Of a DNA stretch of 64,000 nt, positions 48,639 through 57,046 are shown piece by piece; position 1 is the first letter of the stretch; each line of letters starts with the position of its first letter. The translations under genes and the position numbers were made by a program. The DNA lies in the IMG/VR virus record IMGVR_UViG_3300010970_000136, positions 1 through 64,000 of that record; one strand, 5' to 3'. Below the pieces are notes generated by a model, which saw only the letters and a program-made list of their open reading frames with translations, was not told the DNA's origin and made no database searches. Source of the stretch: a virus.

Positions 48639-49354
48639 TTTGGGAAAAATTTAAACCAATGTTTCACCCTAGTTGGCATGCAAAGATGCGTCCATTCATA
48701 GAGAGTGAAGAGTGTGATAAGATTTATGCATTTCTAAAGGCAGAGAGTAAGAGGGGTAAACAAATTGCCCCTCAATCAATGCACCTTTGGAGATGTTTTA
48801 AAGAAACATCACTAGATGACCTTAAAGTGGTAATGGTAGGTATGGCTCCATATCACACATTCAAGAATGACCTTCCGATAGCAGATGGATTACTTATGGG
48901 ATGTTCTGTAACAAATCAGTTACAACCATCATTACAACAGTTTTATGATGCTATTGAAAGAGAGTTGTATAATGGACTAAACCTTAGTTACCTAGCTAAT
49001 CCAGATGTAAGCTATTTAGCTAACCAGGGAGTGTTAATGCTTAACGCATCTCTTTCTGTAGAACTAAACAAAGCTGGTAGTCATCTTGATATATGGGAAC
49101 CATTTATGAAATACTTATTTGAAGAGATCTTGAACATTACAGGAGTGCCAATCATCTTTCTAGGTAAAGATGCAGCTAAGTACAAGAAGTATACAGGAAT
49201 CTTTTCACACAATTTTGTTATCAGTCATCCAGCAAGTGCTGCTTATAAAGGAACAGATTGGGATACAGAAGGAGTGTTTAGTAAAGTGGATGTATTATTA
49301 GAAGAAAGTAACGGATTTGGTGTTCAATGGTTAGACATGGACGTACCATTTTAA
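48635..49354 (+). CDS. uracil-DNA-glycosylase-like protein with altered catalytic motif
   Basis: A 239-residue protein with clear family-1 UDG order. The water-activating motif GQDPYH reads GMAPYH near residue 69, so the catalytic Asp is replaced by Ala. The LLLN-type segment reads NQGVLMLNASLSVELNKAG near 130, keeping the Asn. The leucine-loop region SHPASAAYKG near 202 keeps the His. Loss of the general base predicts weak or no uracil excision, although family 4 UDGs use GEAPG at this place. It may bind uracil DNA or serve as a replication factor. Confidence 0.82.
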   Translation: MIWEKFKPMFHPSWHAKMRPFIESEECDKIYAFLKAESKRGKQIAPQSMHLWRCFKETSLDDLKVVMVGMAPYHTFKNDLPIADGLLMGCSVTNQLQPSLQQFYDAIERELYNGLNLSYLANPDVSYLANQGVLMLNASLSVELNKAGSHLDIWEPFMKYLFEEILNITGVPIIFLGKDAAKYKKYTGIFSHNFVISHPASAAYKGTDWDTEGVFSKVDVLLEESNGFGVQWLDMDVPF

Positions 49355-49365
49355 AAATTAAGACT

Positions 49366-49698
49366 ATGGAAAATACAATAATAAAATTAGAAGATCTTAG
49401 AGTAGGAGATGAAATATTGATTGCATGTCAATCACACATGAAGTATTTAAAAGTGTTAGATCAACCAAGACTCAGTGCTACAAAGAAACACTGGAGCACT
49501 GGATTACCATTGTATAAATCAGTAAGATGTTCTACCAGACAAGATGTAGTGGCAACAACTTATCATACATGGAATGGAGCACCTTATACAAGAAATCATA
49601 AAGAGTGGAAGTTGACACCAGAAGATCATAACATGAAGATATCACAAGATCTTAGCGGTAGAACAATATGGTTAGTAAGAAGAGAAAACAACGATTAA
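49366..49698 (+). CDS. small basic protein of the replication arm
   Basis: A 110-residue protein from ATG 49366 (MENTIIKLEDLRVGDEILIA). It has an SH3-like start (DLRVGDEILIACQSHMKYLKV) followed by a basic beta-rich body. Precedes the rIIA-like gene by 11 bases. Function unknown. Confidence 0.6.
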   Translation: MENTIIKLEDLRVGDEILIACQSHMKYLKVLDQPRLSATKKHWSTGLPLYKSVRCSTRQDVVATTYHTWNGAPYTRNHKEWKLTPEDHNMKISQDLSGRTIWLVRRENND

Positions 49699-49709
49699 AT
49701 TAAAGCAAG

Positions 49710-52034
49710 ATGATTTTAGAAAAACAAACAGAGAGTACAATTATTGAAGAAGGAACATCACAAGAAAGTATAGGGATGTCACTAGACTTAGATTCTGCAC
49801 AGATATTGATGCAGATGTTAAGTAAGAATTTATATTCTGATGACATAGGTTCGACTGTCAGAGAGTGTGCAAGTAATGCATTAGATAGTCATAGAAGAGC
49901 TGGAGTGCACATGCCTATCATTGTATCCTTCAAAGCTGCATCAAGTGGAAACTATGAATTCACTGTAGAAGATTTTGGTGTAGGACTAGATGCTGATGAT
50001 GTAAAGAACATTATTAGTAAGTATGGTAAGAGTACCAAACGTGATTCTGCTAATGAATTAGGCATGATGGGTCTTGGATTCAAAGCTCCTCTTGCATATT
50101 CATCTAGTTTCTATTTTATATGTAGAAAAGATGGTGTAGAGAGAAAGTATATGATGTATGAAGGAGAAGATGTAAATACAATCGATCTATTATATGAAGA
50201 ACCAACATCTGAAGGTAATGGTGTAAAAGTTATCATCCCTGTGAAGTATGGTGATAATTATCAATTCAAGAAAAAGATTAAAGAACAACTGTGCTATTTC
50301 GAAAGTGTATACTTTGATGTACCAGAAGACTCTTCTATCACTAATGGATTTGTAATTGCTAGACATGAACATTTTCAATTCTCAGAACTATCTGATGATC
50401 CATATTTACATGTATGTTTAGATAATGTTTATTATCCATTAGACTTTGGTAAACTTGGCATAAGTGATATTAGATTTCCTATAGCTCTTAGATTTTCATT
50501 GAGTGATGGTATTTATCCAACACCAAACAGAGAGTCTTTGAGATACACTAAGGAAGCTAAAGAGATTATTCTTGAGAAACTTAAAACTGTAGCTAACTAT
50601 TATGTAGAAAAATACAATAGTCAAATAGATGCAGGTACAGACATCAAGAGTGTAATTAATTATTTCCAAAGTACATGTAGATATGTACAACTTGGTAATG
50701 GGACCAATAGAGATATTTCTCCTTTCACCAAATATGCTACAACACCACTAGCTGGTCCTAAAATTGAAGGTCTTGAGTTGTATGACATTATAGAATTACA
50801 TAAGAATACCAATAATTATTGGTTATCTGAATATTCTGCTAAGTTTATGCTTAGAAATGACAGAATGTTTAATGCTGATAAAGGATATAATTATGAATTC
50901 TCATTGAATCATATTGCTCAAGGTAGAACAACTGTCTATGTATATACAGAAAAGCTTTCTCAAATGAAGAAAGACTATATTAAGTCTTTGCATAAATCTA
51001 ATGACTATGTAGCACTTGTTAAGTATGAAAGCCCATTAAAATTAGGTAAAGCTGCTAAGTTTGATTCACATAGTTACATGCATATTCTTGGATTGAATAA
51101 ATATCCAAAATCTGAATGGAGAACTAGAATCAAAGACTATCAACATGTAATAGGACTAGTAACAGAGAACTTTATTGATCTTGATGCTATTGAGGTACCA
51201 GAAGTATTTATTCAAGCTAAACAAGCTGCAAGAATCAAATCTTCTGTAACTTCTACCACTTCTCATAAACGTCTTAAGATTAAAGGAGAGATTGTAGGTA
51301 AGAAAGCTGTAGCTTTACAAAGATATGTAGAGGGTAAAAACTGTAAGTTTGATAGTCAATTGTATAAACTAGAAGATCTTGAGAGTGCTAAACACTTAAA
51401 AATATATTCTAAACATGCAGATGCTATGAAACTAGATGGTCTTTATGAAGCTAAGAATAAGCAAAGAATTGAGTTGATTACATTTTCAGACAGAGAGTTG
51501 AAAATAGTAGACTCATTAACAGAAGTTCATAATATAATGTCAATGGAAGAATTCATGGAAGGTAAAAATGCACCATTTAAGAGAATAATAACGTCTTATA
51601 TTATTCACAAGTTTGTACAAAAATATGCACATGTGTTTAATAAGAGGGACATTATAGGTTTTGTATCATCAGATTTACGTAAGAGAATGGAAACTTTAGC
51701 AGAATACAGATCTAAAAACTATAGTGGTAACACTTATCCTAAAGGTTCAGAGTTAGAATTGTATGAAGCTATGTTAGAAGTGGCTGCAGAGAATAAGTTG
51801 TTTGACATGAACGTCTATCCAGAACTACTGGAATTAGAACAAATATTTGACAGACTTCCTTTCTTAAGTCCTATATGTAGAAGTATGGGTTATTTTGGTG
51901 CTGAAGATCCAATGGTGAATGTGTTATCTGATTTATTCAAGTATCACAAATACAAAGTGAACCTGAATCTTTACAACATTAGATTGAATGAAGAAGTGTT
52001 AACTGAAGAACAAGTAGAAGAATTATTAGATTAA
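49710..52034 (+). CDS. rIIA-like GHKL ATPase
   Basis: A 774-residue protein. Residues 20-190 contain the GHKL ATP-binding motifs: N box RECASNALDSH near residue 51, G1 box DFGVGLDADD near 88, G2 box MGLGFKAPLAYS near 116, and a VIIPVKYGDNY strand near 172. The rest is helical, as in phage T4 rIIA, which with rIIB controls lysis inhibition and prophage exclusion. Followed by a terminator and the rIIB-like gene. Leader motif ATTAAAGC precedes the start. Confidence 0.85.
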   Translation: MILEKQTESTIIEEGTSQESIGMSLDLDSAQILMQMLSKNLYSDDIGSTVRECASNALDSHRRAGVHMPIIVSFKAASSGNYEFTVEDFGVGLDADDVKNIISKYGKSTKRDSANELGMMGLGFKAPLAYSSSFYFICRKDGVERKYMMYEGEDVNTIDLLYEEPTSEGNGVKVIIPVKYGDNYQFKKKIKEQLCYFESVYFDVPEDSSITNGFVIARHEHFQFSELSDDPYLHVCLDNVYYPLDFGKLGISDIRFPIALRFSLSDGIYPTPNRESLRYTKEAKEIILEKLKTVANYYVEKYNSQIDAGTDIKSVINYFQSTCRYVQLGNGTNRDISPFTKYATTPLAGPKIEGLELYDIIELHKNTNNYWLSEYSAKFMLRNDRMFNADKGYNYEFSLNHIAQGRTTVYVYTEKLSQMKKDYIKSLHKSNDYVALVKYESPLKLGKAAKFDSHSYMHILGLNKYPKSEWRTRIKDYQHVIGLVTENFIDLDAIEVPEVFIQAKQAARIKSSVTSTTSHKRLKIKGEIVGKKAVALQRYVEGKNCKFDSQLYKLEDLESAKHLKIYSKHADAMKLDGLYEAKNKQRIELITFSDRELKIVDSLTEVHNIMSMEEFMEGKNAPFKRIITSYIIHKFVQKYAHVFNKRDIIGFVSSDLRKRMETLAEYRSKNYSGNTYPKGSELELYEAMLEVAAENKLFDMNVYPELLELEQIFDRLPFLSPICRSMGYFGAEDPMVNVLSDLFKYHKYKVNLNLYNIRLNEEVLTEEQVEELLD

Positions 52035-52041
52035 TCCAATA

Positions 52042-52064
52042 GGGGGGAGAAATCCCCCTTTTTT
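52042..52064 (+). terminator. Rho-independent terminator after the rIIA-like gene
   Basis: GGGGG-AGAAAT-CCCCC followed by TTTTTT, only 7 bases after the stop. Confidence 0.9.
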
Positions 52065-52085
52065 AACAATTAAAAACAAAGAACA

Positions 52086-53597
52086 ATGAGCAAATTTTTA
52101 AGTCTTGACTGGTTCAAGAGCAAAGTGGAAACTACAATTGAGAAAGTTGTAACAAGTAAATTAGAATCTCTTATGGAACAAGAGGTTGATGAAGCACCTA
52201 AAGAAAAGTTAGTCAAGAACATTAAATTAGTTAATGACACTCTAACTGTAGTGTTGAATGATGGGACTGTAATAGGTAAACCTGGTGCTGATTATGATGA
52301 TTACAATGCTGTGTTGAATGCCAGAAATGTAGAAATCATTTATGCAATCATGTCTTCTTCAGAAGTTAGACAAGAGAAAGAAGAAAGACAAGCTGAATGT
52401 GAAAGAATGGAAGCTTTACAAGAAGGAATTCAGTTACTAGATGGAATTAATGATTTTGAAATAGATGGTAATTCAGTTAGATTGAAAGGTACATCTAGAA
52501 CTATGCCTCAATTGCTAGTAGAAAGATTTATTGAGATTGTACATAGAGTGGGACAACAGTTTGCAGATGACAGAAGTTTTGAAGAAGCTCTTAATGATGA
52601 TGATGAATATACAGCTCACAAAAATTTCTTTATGTGGTGTTGTTTGAACCCAAGAGCTGAAGTGGCAGATGAATTGTATAGATTCTTAACTGAGAACAGT
52701 TTCAGAATTACTAAACAAGGATTCTTTGTAGCTCTTAGAAATGTTGTAACTCTTCACGGAAGTCCAGAGCTTGTACACTTCGTAAGTAATGCTTACAATA
52801 AAGTGAAAGCTGTATGGAAAAAGAATCCTGATAATTATACAGTGTTCTTACAACCAGATGCTACATACAAGTTAGTACATGATTCTAATTTATTCACAAC
52901 AGAAACTCACACATCTACAGACTGTCAAGAATGTAATGGTTCAGGTGGTTGGTATGATATTGATGATGAATGGGAAGATTGTGATGTATGTGATGGATCA
53001 GGAGAAGTAGAAGAGTATTCATACACTGTAGAAGTTCCTGTTAATCATGGTGAGAAGATTGGTAAATTAACTGAGTTGTATTTAGATCTTCCTAATAGAG
53101 AAGAGAATAGATTTACAGATGACTGGACCAAAACATTTGACATCCGTATTGGTCAATTAACTAGTATGCCACAAGAAGAATGTGATTGGAGTACACAAGA
53201 TTGTGCTGCTGCAGGTTTACACTTTACAGCTGATCAAATTCACTATGTTGGATGTGGTGATCAATCTGTTCTTGTACTTATCAATCCTATGAAGGTTGTA
53301 GGTATTGGACAACATAAAGGTAGATGTTTTGAATATCTTCCAATTATGACTGTACCAAGAGAAGAAGCTACAAGAATTCTACACGATGGACAATTTGATA
53401 CATTGCAACTTGATGAGCAATATGCTGTTAGTGAACTAGAATCTTTAGCAGAAAAAGCCAAAGAGGGGTTCGCAACAGAAGCTAAGAAATATCAGTTCAA
53501 CATGCCTACTATTTCATCAACAGAAATAGAACAGATTGTATTGAGCCTTAGTGAGATGAAGGAGAAAATTAGTAGTCGTATATCTACGATTGACTAA
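52086..53597 (+). CDS. rIIB-like protein with inserted DnaJ-type zinc finger
   Basis: A 503-residue protein. The body follows the T4 rIIB pattern: KNIKLVNDTLTVVLNDGTV, FFMWCCLNPRAEVADELYRFL, ENSFRITKQGFFVALRNVV, and AAGLHFTADQIHYVG near 385. Between residues 275 and 310 sits CQECNGSGGWY...CDVCDGSGEVE, a pair of CxxCxGxG repeats as in the DnaJ zinc finger, absent from T4 rIIB. The N-terminal 70 residues form a coiled-coil-prone region. It should act with the rIIA-like neighbour. The zinc module is an unusual addition. Confidence 0.8.
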   Translation: MSKFLSLDWFKSKVETTIEKVVTSKLESLMEQEVDEAPKEKLVKNIKLVNDTLTVVLNDGTVIGKPGADYDDYNAVLNARNVEIIYAIMSSSEVRQEKEERQAECERMEALQEGIQLLDGINDFEIDGNSVRLKGTSRTMPQLLVERFIEIVHRVGQQFADDRSFEEALNDDDEYTAHKNFFMWCCLNPRAEVADELYRFLTENSFRITKQGFFVALRNVVTLHGSPELVHFVSNAYNKVKAVWKKNPDNYTVFLQPDATYKLVHDSNLFTTETHTSTDCQECNGSGGWYDIDDEWEDCDVCDGSGEVEEYSYTVEVPVNHGEKIGKLTELYLDLPNREENRFTDDWTKTFDIRIGQLTSMPQEECDWSTQDCAAAGLHFTADQIHYVGCGDQSVLVLINPMKVVGIGQHKGRCFEYLPIMTVPREEATRILHDGQFDTLQLDEQYAVSELESLAEKAKEGFATEAKKYQFNMPTISSTEIEQIVLSLSEMKEKISSRISTID

Positions 53598-53611
53598 GAG
53601 TTAATAATTAT

Positions 53612-53626
53612 AGTTGTGTCACAAAT
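53612..53626 (+). repeat. left inverted repeat flanking the endonuclease VII-type gene
   Basis: AGTTGTGTCACAAAT here pairs with ATTTGTGACATAACT at 54133-54147, 14 of 15 bases. TGTCACAAA is repeated once more near 53680. Confidence 0.55.
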
Positions 53627-53716
53627 ATTTACTTGATTATTTAACATAAATTTAACATGCTTTTGTCGCAATTTGTCACAAAAGTATGTTATTTTTATTG
53701 TTTAAAATATATCATT

Positions 53717-54127
53717 ATGAAAAAAGTATGTAGTAAATGTAAAGAAGAAAAACAGTTGACTGATTTTCATAAAAATAAAGTTGGTAAACATGGAGTTCAT
53801 CATTACTGTAAGTCTTGTAACAGTGTTCAGAAAAAAAGTTCCTATGATTATGTCAAAAGTAGAAATAGAGGAATACTGAATAAATATAATTTAACTTTAG
53901 AAGAAGTAGAAAACTTATATATTACTCAAGACAAGAAATGTAAGATATGTAATATTGAATATTTATCAGTATCAAAACATGGTGGATTATATATTGACCA
54001 CTGTCATACTACTGGAAAAGTTAGAGGTTTGTTGTGTAGCAAGTGTAACATGTTACTAGGTGCTTCTAATGATAATATTTCAATATTAAAATCAGCAATC
54101 AATTACATAGTCGATTCACAAATTTAG
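53717..54127 (+). CDS. endonuclease VII-type HNH nuclease
   Basis: A 136-residue protein from ATG 53717 (MKKVCSKCKEEKQLTDFHKN). A first zinc pair CSKCKEEKQLTDF and CKSC is followed by the HNH core KCKICN...LYIDHCHTTGKVRG and LLCSKCNMLLG, the T4 gp49 pattern. T4 gp49 resolves branched DNA, but free-standing copies also act as homing nucleases. It is flanked by a 15-base inverted repeat, consistent with a mobile cassette between the rIIB-like and HNH genes. Confidence 0.85.
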   Translation: MKKVCSKCKEEKQLTDFHKNKVGKHGVHHYCKSCNSVQKKSSYDYVKSRNRGILNKYNLTLEEVENLYITQDKKCKICNIEYLSVSKHGGLYIDHCHTTGKVRGLLCSKCNMLLGASNDNISILKSAINYIVDSQI

Positions 54128-54132
54128 ATTAA

Positions 54133-54147
54133 ATTTGTGACATAACT
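54133..54147 (-). repeat. right inverted repeat flanking the endonuclease VII-type gene
   Basis: Partner of 53612-53626; together they bracket exactly this gene and its leader. Confidence 0.55.
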
Positions 54148-54161
54148 TAATTTATAAGAAT

Positions 54162-54551
54162 ATGGCAAAGAGAGTATTAGTCCCAAAGACAAGATGTAAT
54201 GGAACAATGAGTGAGGCAGCCTTTTGGAGCTTCATAAGAAGTGCTTTGAGACAAAAGAGCAGATGGTGGAAGCCTATTTCAGTATGTAAAGAGAATGCAA
54301 AACGTCCTTATAAAGGAGCAAACAAACGTCAGAAATATGAATATCAATGTAAGAAGTGTAAGAAGTGGTATCCAGATAAACAAATCAATATAGATCACAT
54401 ACATCCTGCAGGTAGCTTAAATACAGCACAAGACTTACCAGGATTTGTAGAAAGACTATTTTGTGAAGTGGACAACCTTCAAGTGTTATGCACTACTTGC
54501 CACGATAAGAAAACACTGGCTGAAAAACAATCAAAAAAGAAAACAATATGA
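54162..54551 (+). CDS. HNH endonuclease
   Basis: A 129-residue basic protein. HNH core: YQCKKCKKWYPDKQINIDHIHPAGSL near residue 70-95 and LQVLCTTCHDKKT near 110, giving the two CxxC pairs, the DHIHP catalytic His and the final His. It may be involved in DNA cutting for packaging or host DNA breakdown, or be a homing enzyme. ATGA overlap with the next gene. Confidence 0.85.
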   Translation: MAKRVLVPKTRCNGTMSEAAFWSFIRSALRQKSRWWKPISVCKENAKRPYKGANKRQKYEYQCKKCKKWYPDKQINIDHIHPAGSLNTAQDLPGFVERLFCEVDNLQVLCTTCHDKKTLAEKQSKKKTI

Positions 54552-54919
54552 GTGGAGGACATTGGGACTACTTACAGTATAGACTTACTGATGTAGTAGA
54601 AGACATAGATAGATTGGTTGAAAAGAATGGTCAACCTAAAACTGAAGAAGAACTTAAAGAAGAAAACTGGTGCGATGATGAGTGGTATGAAAAATACCCT
54701 GATGAGAAGTTTCATCACAAGTATTCTGATGAAGTAATAAAGCAATTTAAACTTGGTTCAGCAATGGTTGCTACAGCTCAAATCTATATGCAAAGAATGG
54801 ATTGGTTACTCTCAGGTGATGATGGGTCAGAATCTTTTTTACGCAGATTGAATGAAGAATTAATTGAATTAGCAGATAAATTAAACAAGAAATCAGATGA
54901 TAAAGTGGATAATAAGTAG
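54548..54919 (+). CDS. conserved phage protein (MSGGHWDY type)
   Basis: A 123-residue acidic protein opening MSGGHWDYLQYRLTDVVEDI, a start widely seen among phage hypothetical proteins. Helical C-terminus. No catalytic motif. ATGA overlap with the HNH gene. Confidence 0.65.
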   Translation: MSGGHWDYLQYRLTDVVEDIDRLVEKNGQPKTEEELKEENWCDDEWYEKYPDEKFHHKYSDEVIKQFKLGSAMVATAQIYMQRMDWLLSGDDGSESFLRRLNEELIELADKLNKKSDDKVDNK

Positions 54920-54926
54920 ATGCACA

Positions 54927-55058
54927 ATGGTTAAACTTGGTCAATCCTTTTGGGATAGTGTAGAACATAAGCCTGTATACTACTGGAGAGATTGTTACTT
55001 TGATAGATACATGGCTTCTTCAAGATGGGGATTCAGAGTTAAATTAGATGGTTTATGA
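54927..55058 (+). CDS. 43-residue hypothetical protein
   Basis: The frame reads MVKLGQSFWDSVEHKPVYYW and ends GFRVKLDGL. Aromatic-rich, basic. Its stop overlaps the next ATG (ATGA). Open and properly spaced; function unknown. Confidence 0.5.
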   Translation: MVKLGQSFWDSVEHKPVYYWRDCYFDRYMASSRWGFRVKLDGL

Positions 55059-55201
55059 GTAGAACTATTAAGAAAAAGAAGACTGGAGCTAAAGCTGTAA
55101 GTCATCATTGTAGAAACAATGGAACATGTCCATGGTGTTTTAGAGATAGAATGTATAAACATTTAAAACGATTATTTAAGTATGGGACAGATAACGATTA
55201 A
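55055..55201 (+). CDS. 48-residue basic protein
   Basis: The frame reads MSRTIKKKKTGAKAVSHHCR and continues with CPWCFRDRMYKHLKRL. A CxxC pair plus Cys/His near residue 19 fits a small zinc site. Strongly basic, so nucleic-acid binding is plausible. Overlaps the next gene by 20 bases. Confidence 0.5.
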   Translation: MSRTIKKKKTGAKAVSHHCRNNGTCPWCFRDRMYKHLKRLFKYGTDND

Positions 55202-55409
55202 TAAGACACCTTCATTTAATGAAGTGTGGTATGAAGGAAACATTGAACATATGGGGAAACAGCATTTCTTCTGGCTTATTCATCCACAAGGATTGGATAC
55301 TAAAGGAGAGAGTTATGAACTTGAGGTGAGATGGTTCTTCAGTAACGTACCAAGAGAGGTGAGAGCATTGTATCCACAGATTATTGAAGCATTTAAACAG
55401 ACATTATGA
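55182..55409 (+). CDS. small hypothetical protein
   Basis: A 75-residue beta-rich protein (WYEGNIEHMGKQHFFWLIHP; YELEVRWFFSNVPREVRALY). ATGA overlap with the next gene. Function unknown. Confidence 0.55.
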   Translation: MGQITINKTPSFNEVWYEGNIEHMGKQHFFWLIHPQGLDTKGESYELEVRWFFSNVPREVRALYPQIIEAFKQTL

Positions 55410-55627
55410 AAACTATAATTCACGTAAATCAACATGTGATTAAGAGTAATAGAAAGAATGGTGTCAATGATCCTGTTTTAACTGTTAAGACTTATAAAGA
55501 GAATAGATATGCTCACGAAGTTGAGATAAATGGTCCTAGTAAGATAGTCTATGCTGCAGACAAACCACTAAGTTGTGGAGCACATGTTTGGATAGAAACA
55601 CAATCAGAAGTAACAATTATTAAATAA
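55406..55627 (+). CDS. small hypothetical protein
   Basis: A 73-residue beta-rich basic protein (TIIHVNQHVIKSNRKNGVND) with one Cys. Four bases before the next gene. Function unknown. Confidence 0.5.
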   Translation: MKTIIHVNQHVIKSNRKNGVNDPVLTVKTYKENRYAHEVEINGPSKIVYAADKPLSCGAHVWIETQSEVTIIK

Positions 55628-55631
55628 CATT

Positions 55632-55991
55632 ATGACAAATAAAAACGTACAGGTTCCTTTATATCACCAATATATTCAAATTATAATATGTGATGATGTA
55701 GAAAAAGAAATAGATCAAATAAATAAGAAGTATCCTGCAAACATTAATAACCTTGATTTTTCAGGTCATGCAGAAGGAAATGATAAGTTTAATTTAATAG
55801 TTCTCAACAAGAAATATTTAACTGATGAAGCATTTGCTATAAGTACGATAGCACATGAAGCATTTCATGTTTCATCTTTTATAATGAAACGTGTAGGTAT
55901 TAATCCAGATGTTAATAATGATGAAGCTCAAGCATATTTATTATCTTGGATAATAGAACAAGTATATACAGAATATAAAAAAAGTAAATAA
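55632..55991 (+). CDS. zincin-like small metallopeptidase
   Basis: A 119-residue protein with the zincin motif AHEAFHVSSFIM near residue 75 (HExxH) and a later acidic DEAQAYLLSWIIEQVY near 100 whose Glu could be the third ligand. The length and layout match a compact metallopeptidase domain such as occurs in phage toxin-antitoxin or anti-defence proteins. Substrate unknown. One-base overlap with the nuclease gene. Confidence 0.6.
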   Translation: MTNKNVQVPLYHQYIQIIICDDVEKEIDQINKKYPANINNLDFSGHAEGNDKFNLIVLNKKYLTDEAFAISTIAHEAFHVSSFIMKRVGINPDVNNDEAQAYLLSWIIEQVYTEYKKSK

Positions 55992-57043
55992 TGATACAGG
56001 GAGTAGCAAAAACAGAAGCAGAGTACAGAGCTGTACTAATGGACTCATCGAGTTCATTAAAAGAATTTTCACAAGACAGAAGAAAGTATTACAAGAAATA
56101 TGTTCTTGGTGAGAAGGTGGAAGAAAAAGAGAATCTTGCTGCCAATATGGGTAGAATTGTAGAAACTATACTAATGGAACCAGAAACATTTGATGATAAA
56201 TTCTTTATGTCATCATGTACATCTACACCAACAGGGTTAATGCTTGAATTTGTAGAAGCATTGTATCGTGTAACAAGAGATTGTACAGATGAATTTGGTG
56301 TAGTGACAAGAGTTTTTACAGATTTATTACAAGAGGCTTATACACTTTCAGGATTTAAGATTAAATACGAGGCTGTATTAAACAAATTTATTGGATCTGA
56401 TGCTGAAGTTTATTACAATGAAATACGCACTGTACGAAGCAAGAATCTAACAGTAGTGAATACAACAGAAGTATCTATTGCTGAGAAGATTGTTGAACAG
56501 TTGAAAACTAATAGTACCACAGCTCCAATTGTAAACTTGGTAAACAGTTCTAGATACACTGTAATGGATCAGTTACAAGTGGAAGGATTTTTAATTGATG
56601 ACTATCCATTTAAATCTATGCTTGATAAAGTGATAGTTGATCATGATGAAAAAGTTATCAGACCATATGATCTTAAGTGTACATGGAGTGTTGAAAACTT
56701 CTATGAAGAGTATTACTTGTACAGAAGAGCGTACATACAAGCATACTTATACTATCATGCTATGTTAAAACTAGCAGATAATCCAGATAGTGAATACTAT
56801 GGATATAGAGTGGACTATTTGAAGTTCGTTGTATGTGACTCTAGTAATTACTATGCACCACTAGTATATACCTTAGATATTGATGATATGGAAGATGCTT
56901 ATCATGGATTCACACATAAAGGAAGAAACTATCCAGGAGTGGGTGAATTGATCAAAGGTCTTCATTGGGCTATCAATACAGGAGTGTGGAATATTAGTGA
57001 GAAAAACTTTGCAAGCAATGGTGTTATAAACATCAAGGGATAA
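55991..57043 (+). CDS. PD-(D/E)XK exonuclease
   Basis: A 350-residue protein. The N-terminal region (SSLKEFSQDRRKYYKKYVLG; AANMGRIVETILMEP) carries the Gly-rich and acidic residues of the RecB-type family, and the core reads FLIDDYPFKSMLDKVIVDHD then IRPYDLKCTWSV, giving D-(x)n-DLK, followed by YRRAYIQAYLYYHAM (the QxxxY helix). It resembles phage exonuclease VIII/lambda-exo-type nucleases, and with the Sak4-like and SSB genes could form a recombination system. Confidence 0.8.
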   Translation: MIQGVAKTEAEYRAVLMDSSSSLKEFSQDRRKYYKKYVLGEKVEEKENLAANMGRIVETILMEPETFDDKFFMSSCTSTPTGLMLEFVEALYRVTRDCTDEFGVVTRVFTDLLQEAYTLSGFKIKYEAVLNKFIGSDAEVYYNEIRTVRSKNLTVVNTTEVSIAEKIVEQLKTNSTTAPIVNLVNSSRYTVMDQLQVEGFLIDDYPFKSMLDKVIVDHDEKVIRPYDLKCTWSVENFYEEYYLYRRAYIQAYLYYHAMLKLADNPDSEYYGYRVDYLKFVVCDSSNYYAPLVYTLDIDDMEDAYHGFTHKGRNYPGVGELIKGLHWAINTGVWNISEKNFASNGVINIKG

Positions 57044-57046
57044 AAT

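Noticed and set aside
53657-53716. Upstream start for the endonuclease VII-type protein
   Set aside because: The extension MLLSQFVTKVCYFYC reads through the AT-rich leader and repeat; ATG 53717 starts directly at the conserved zinc motif.
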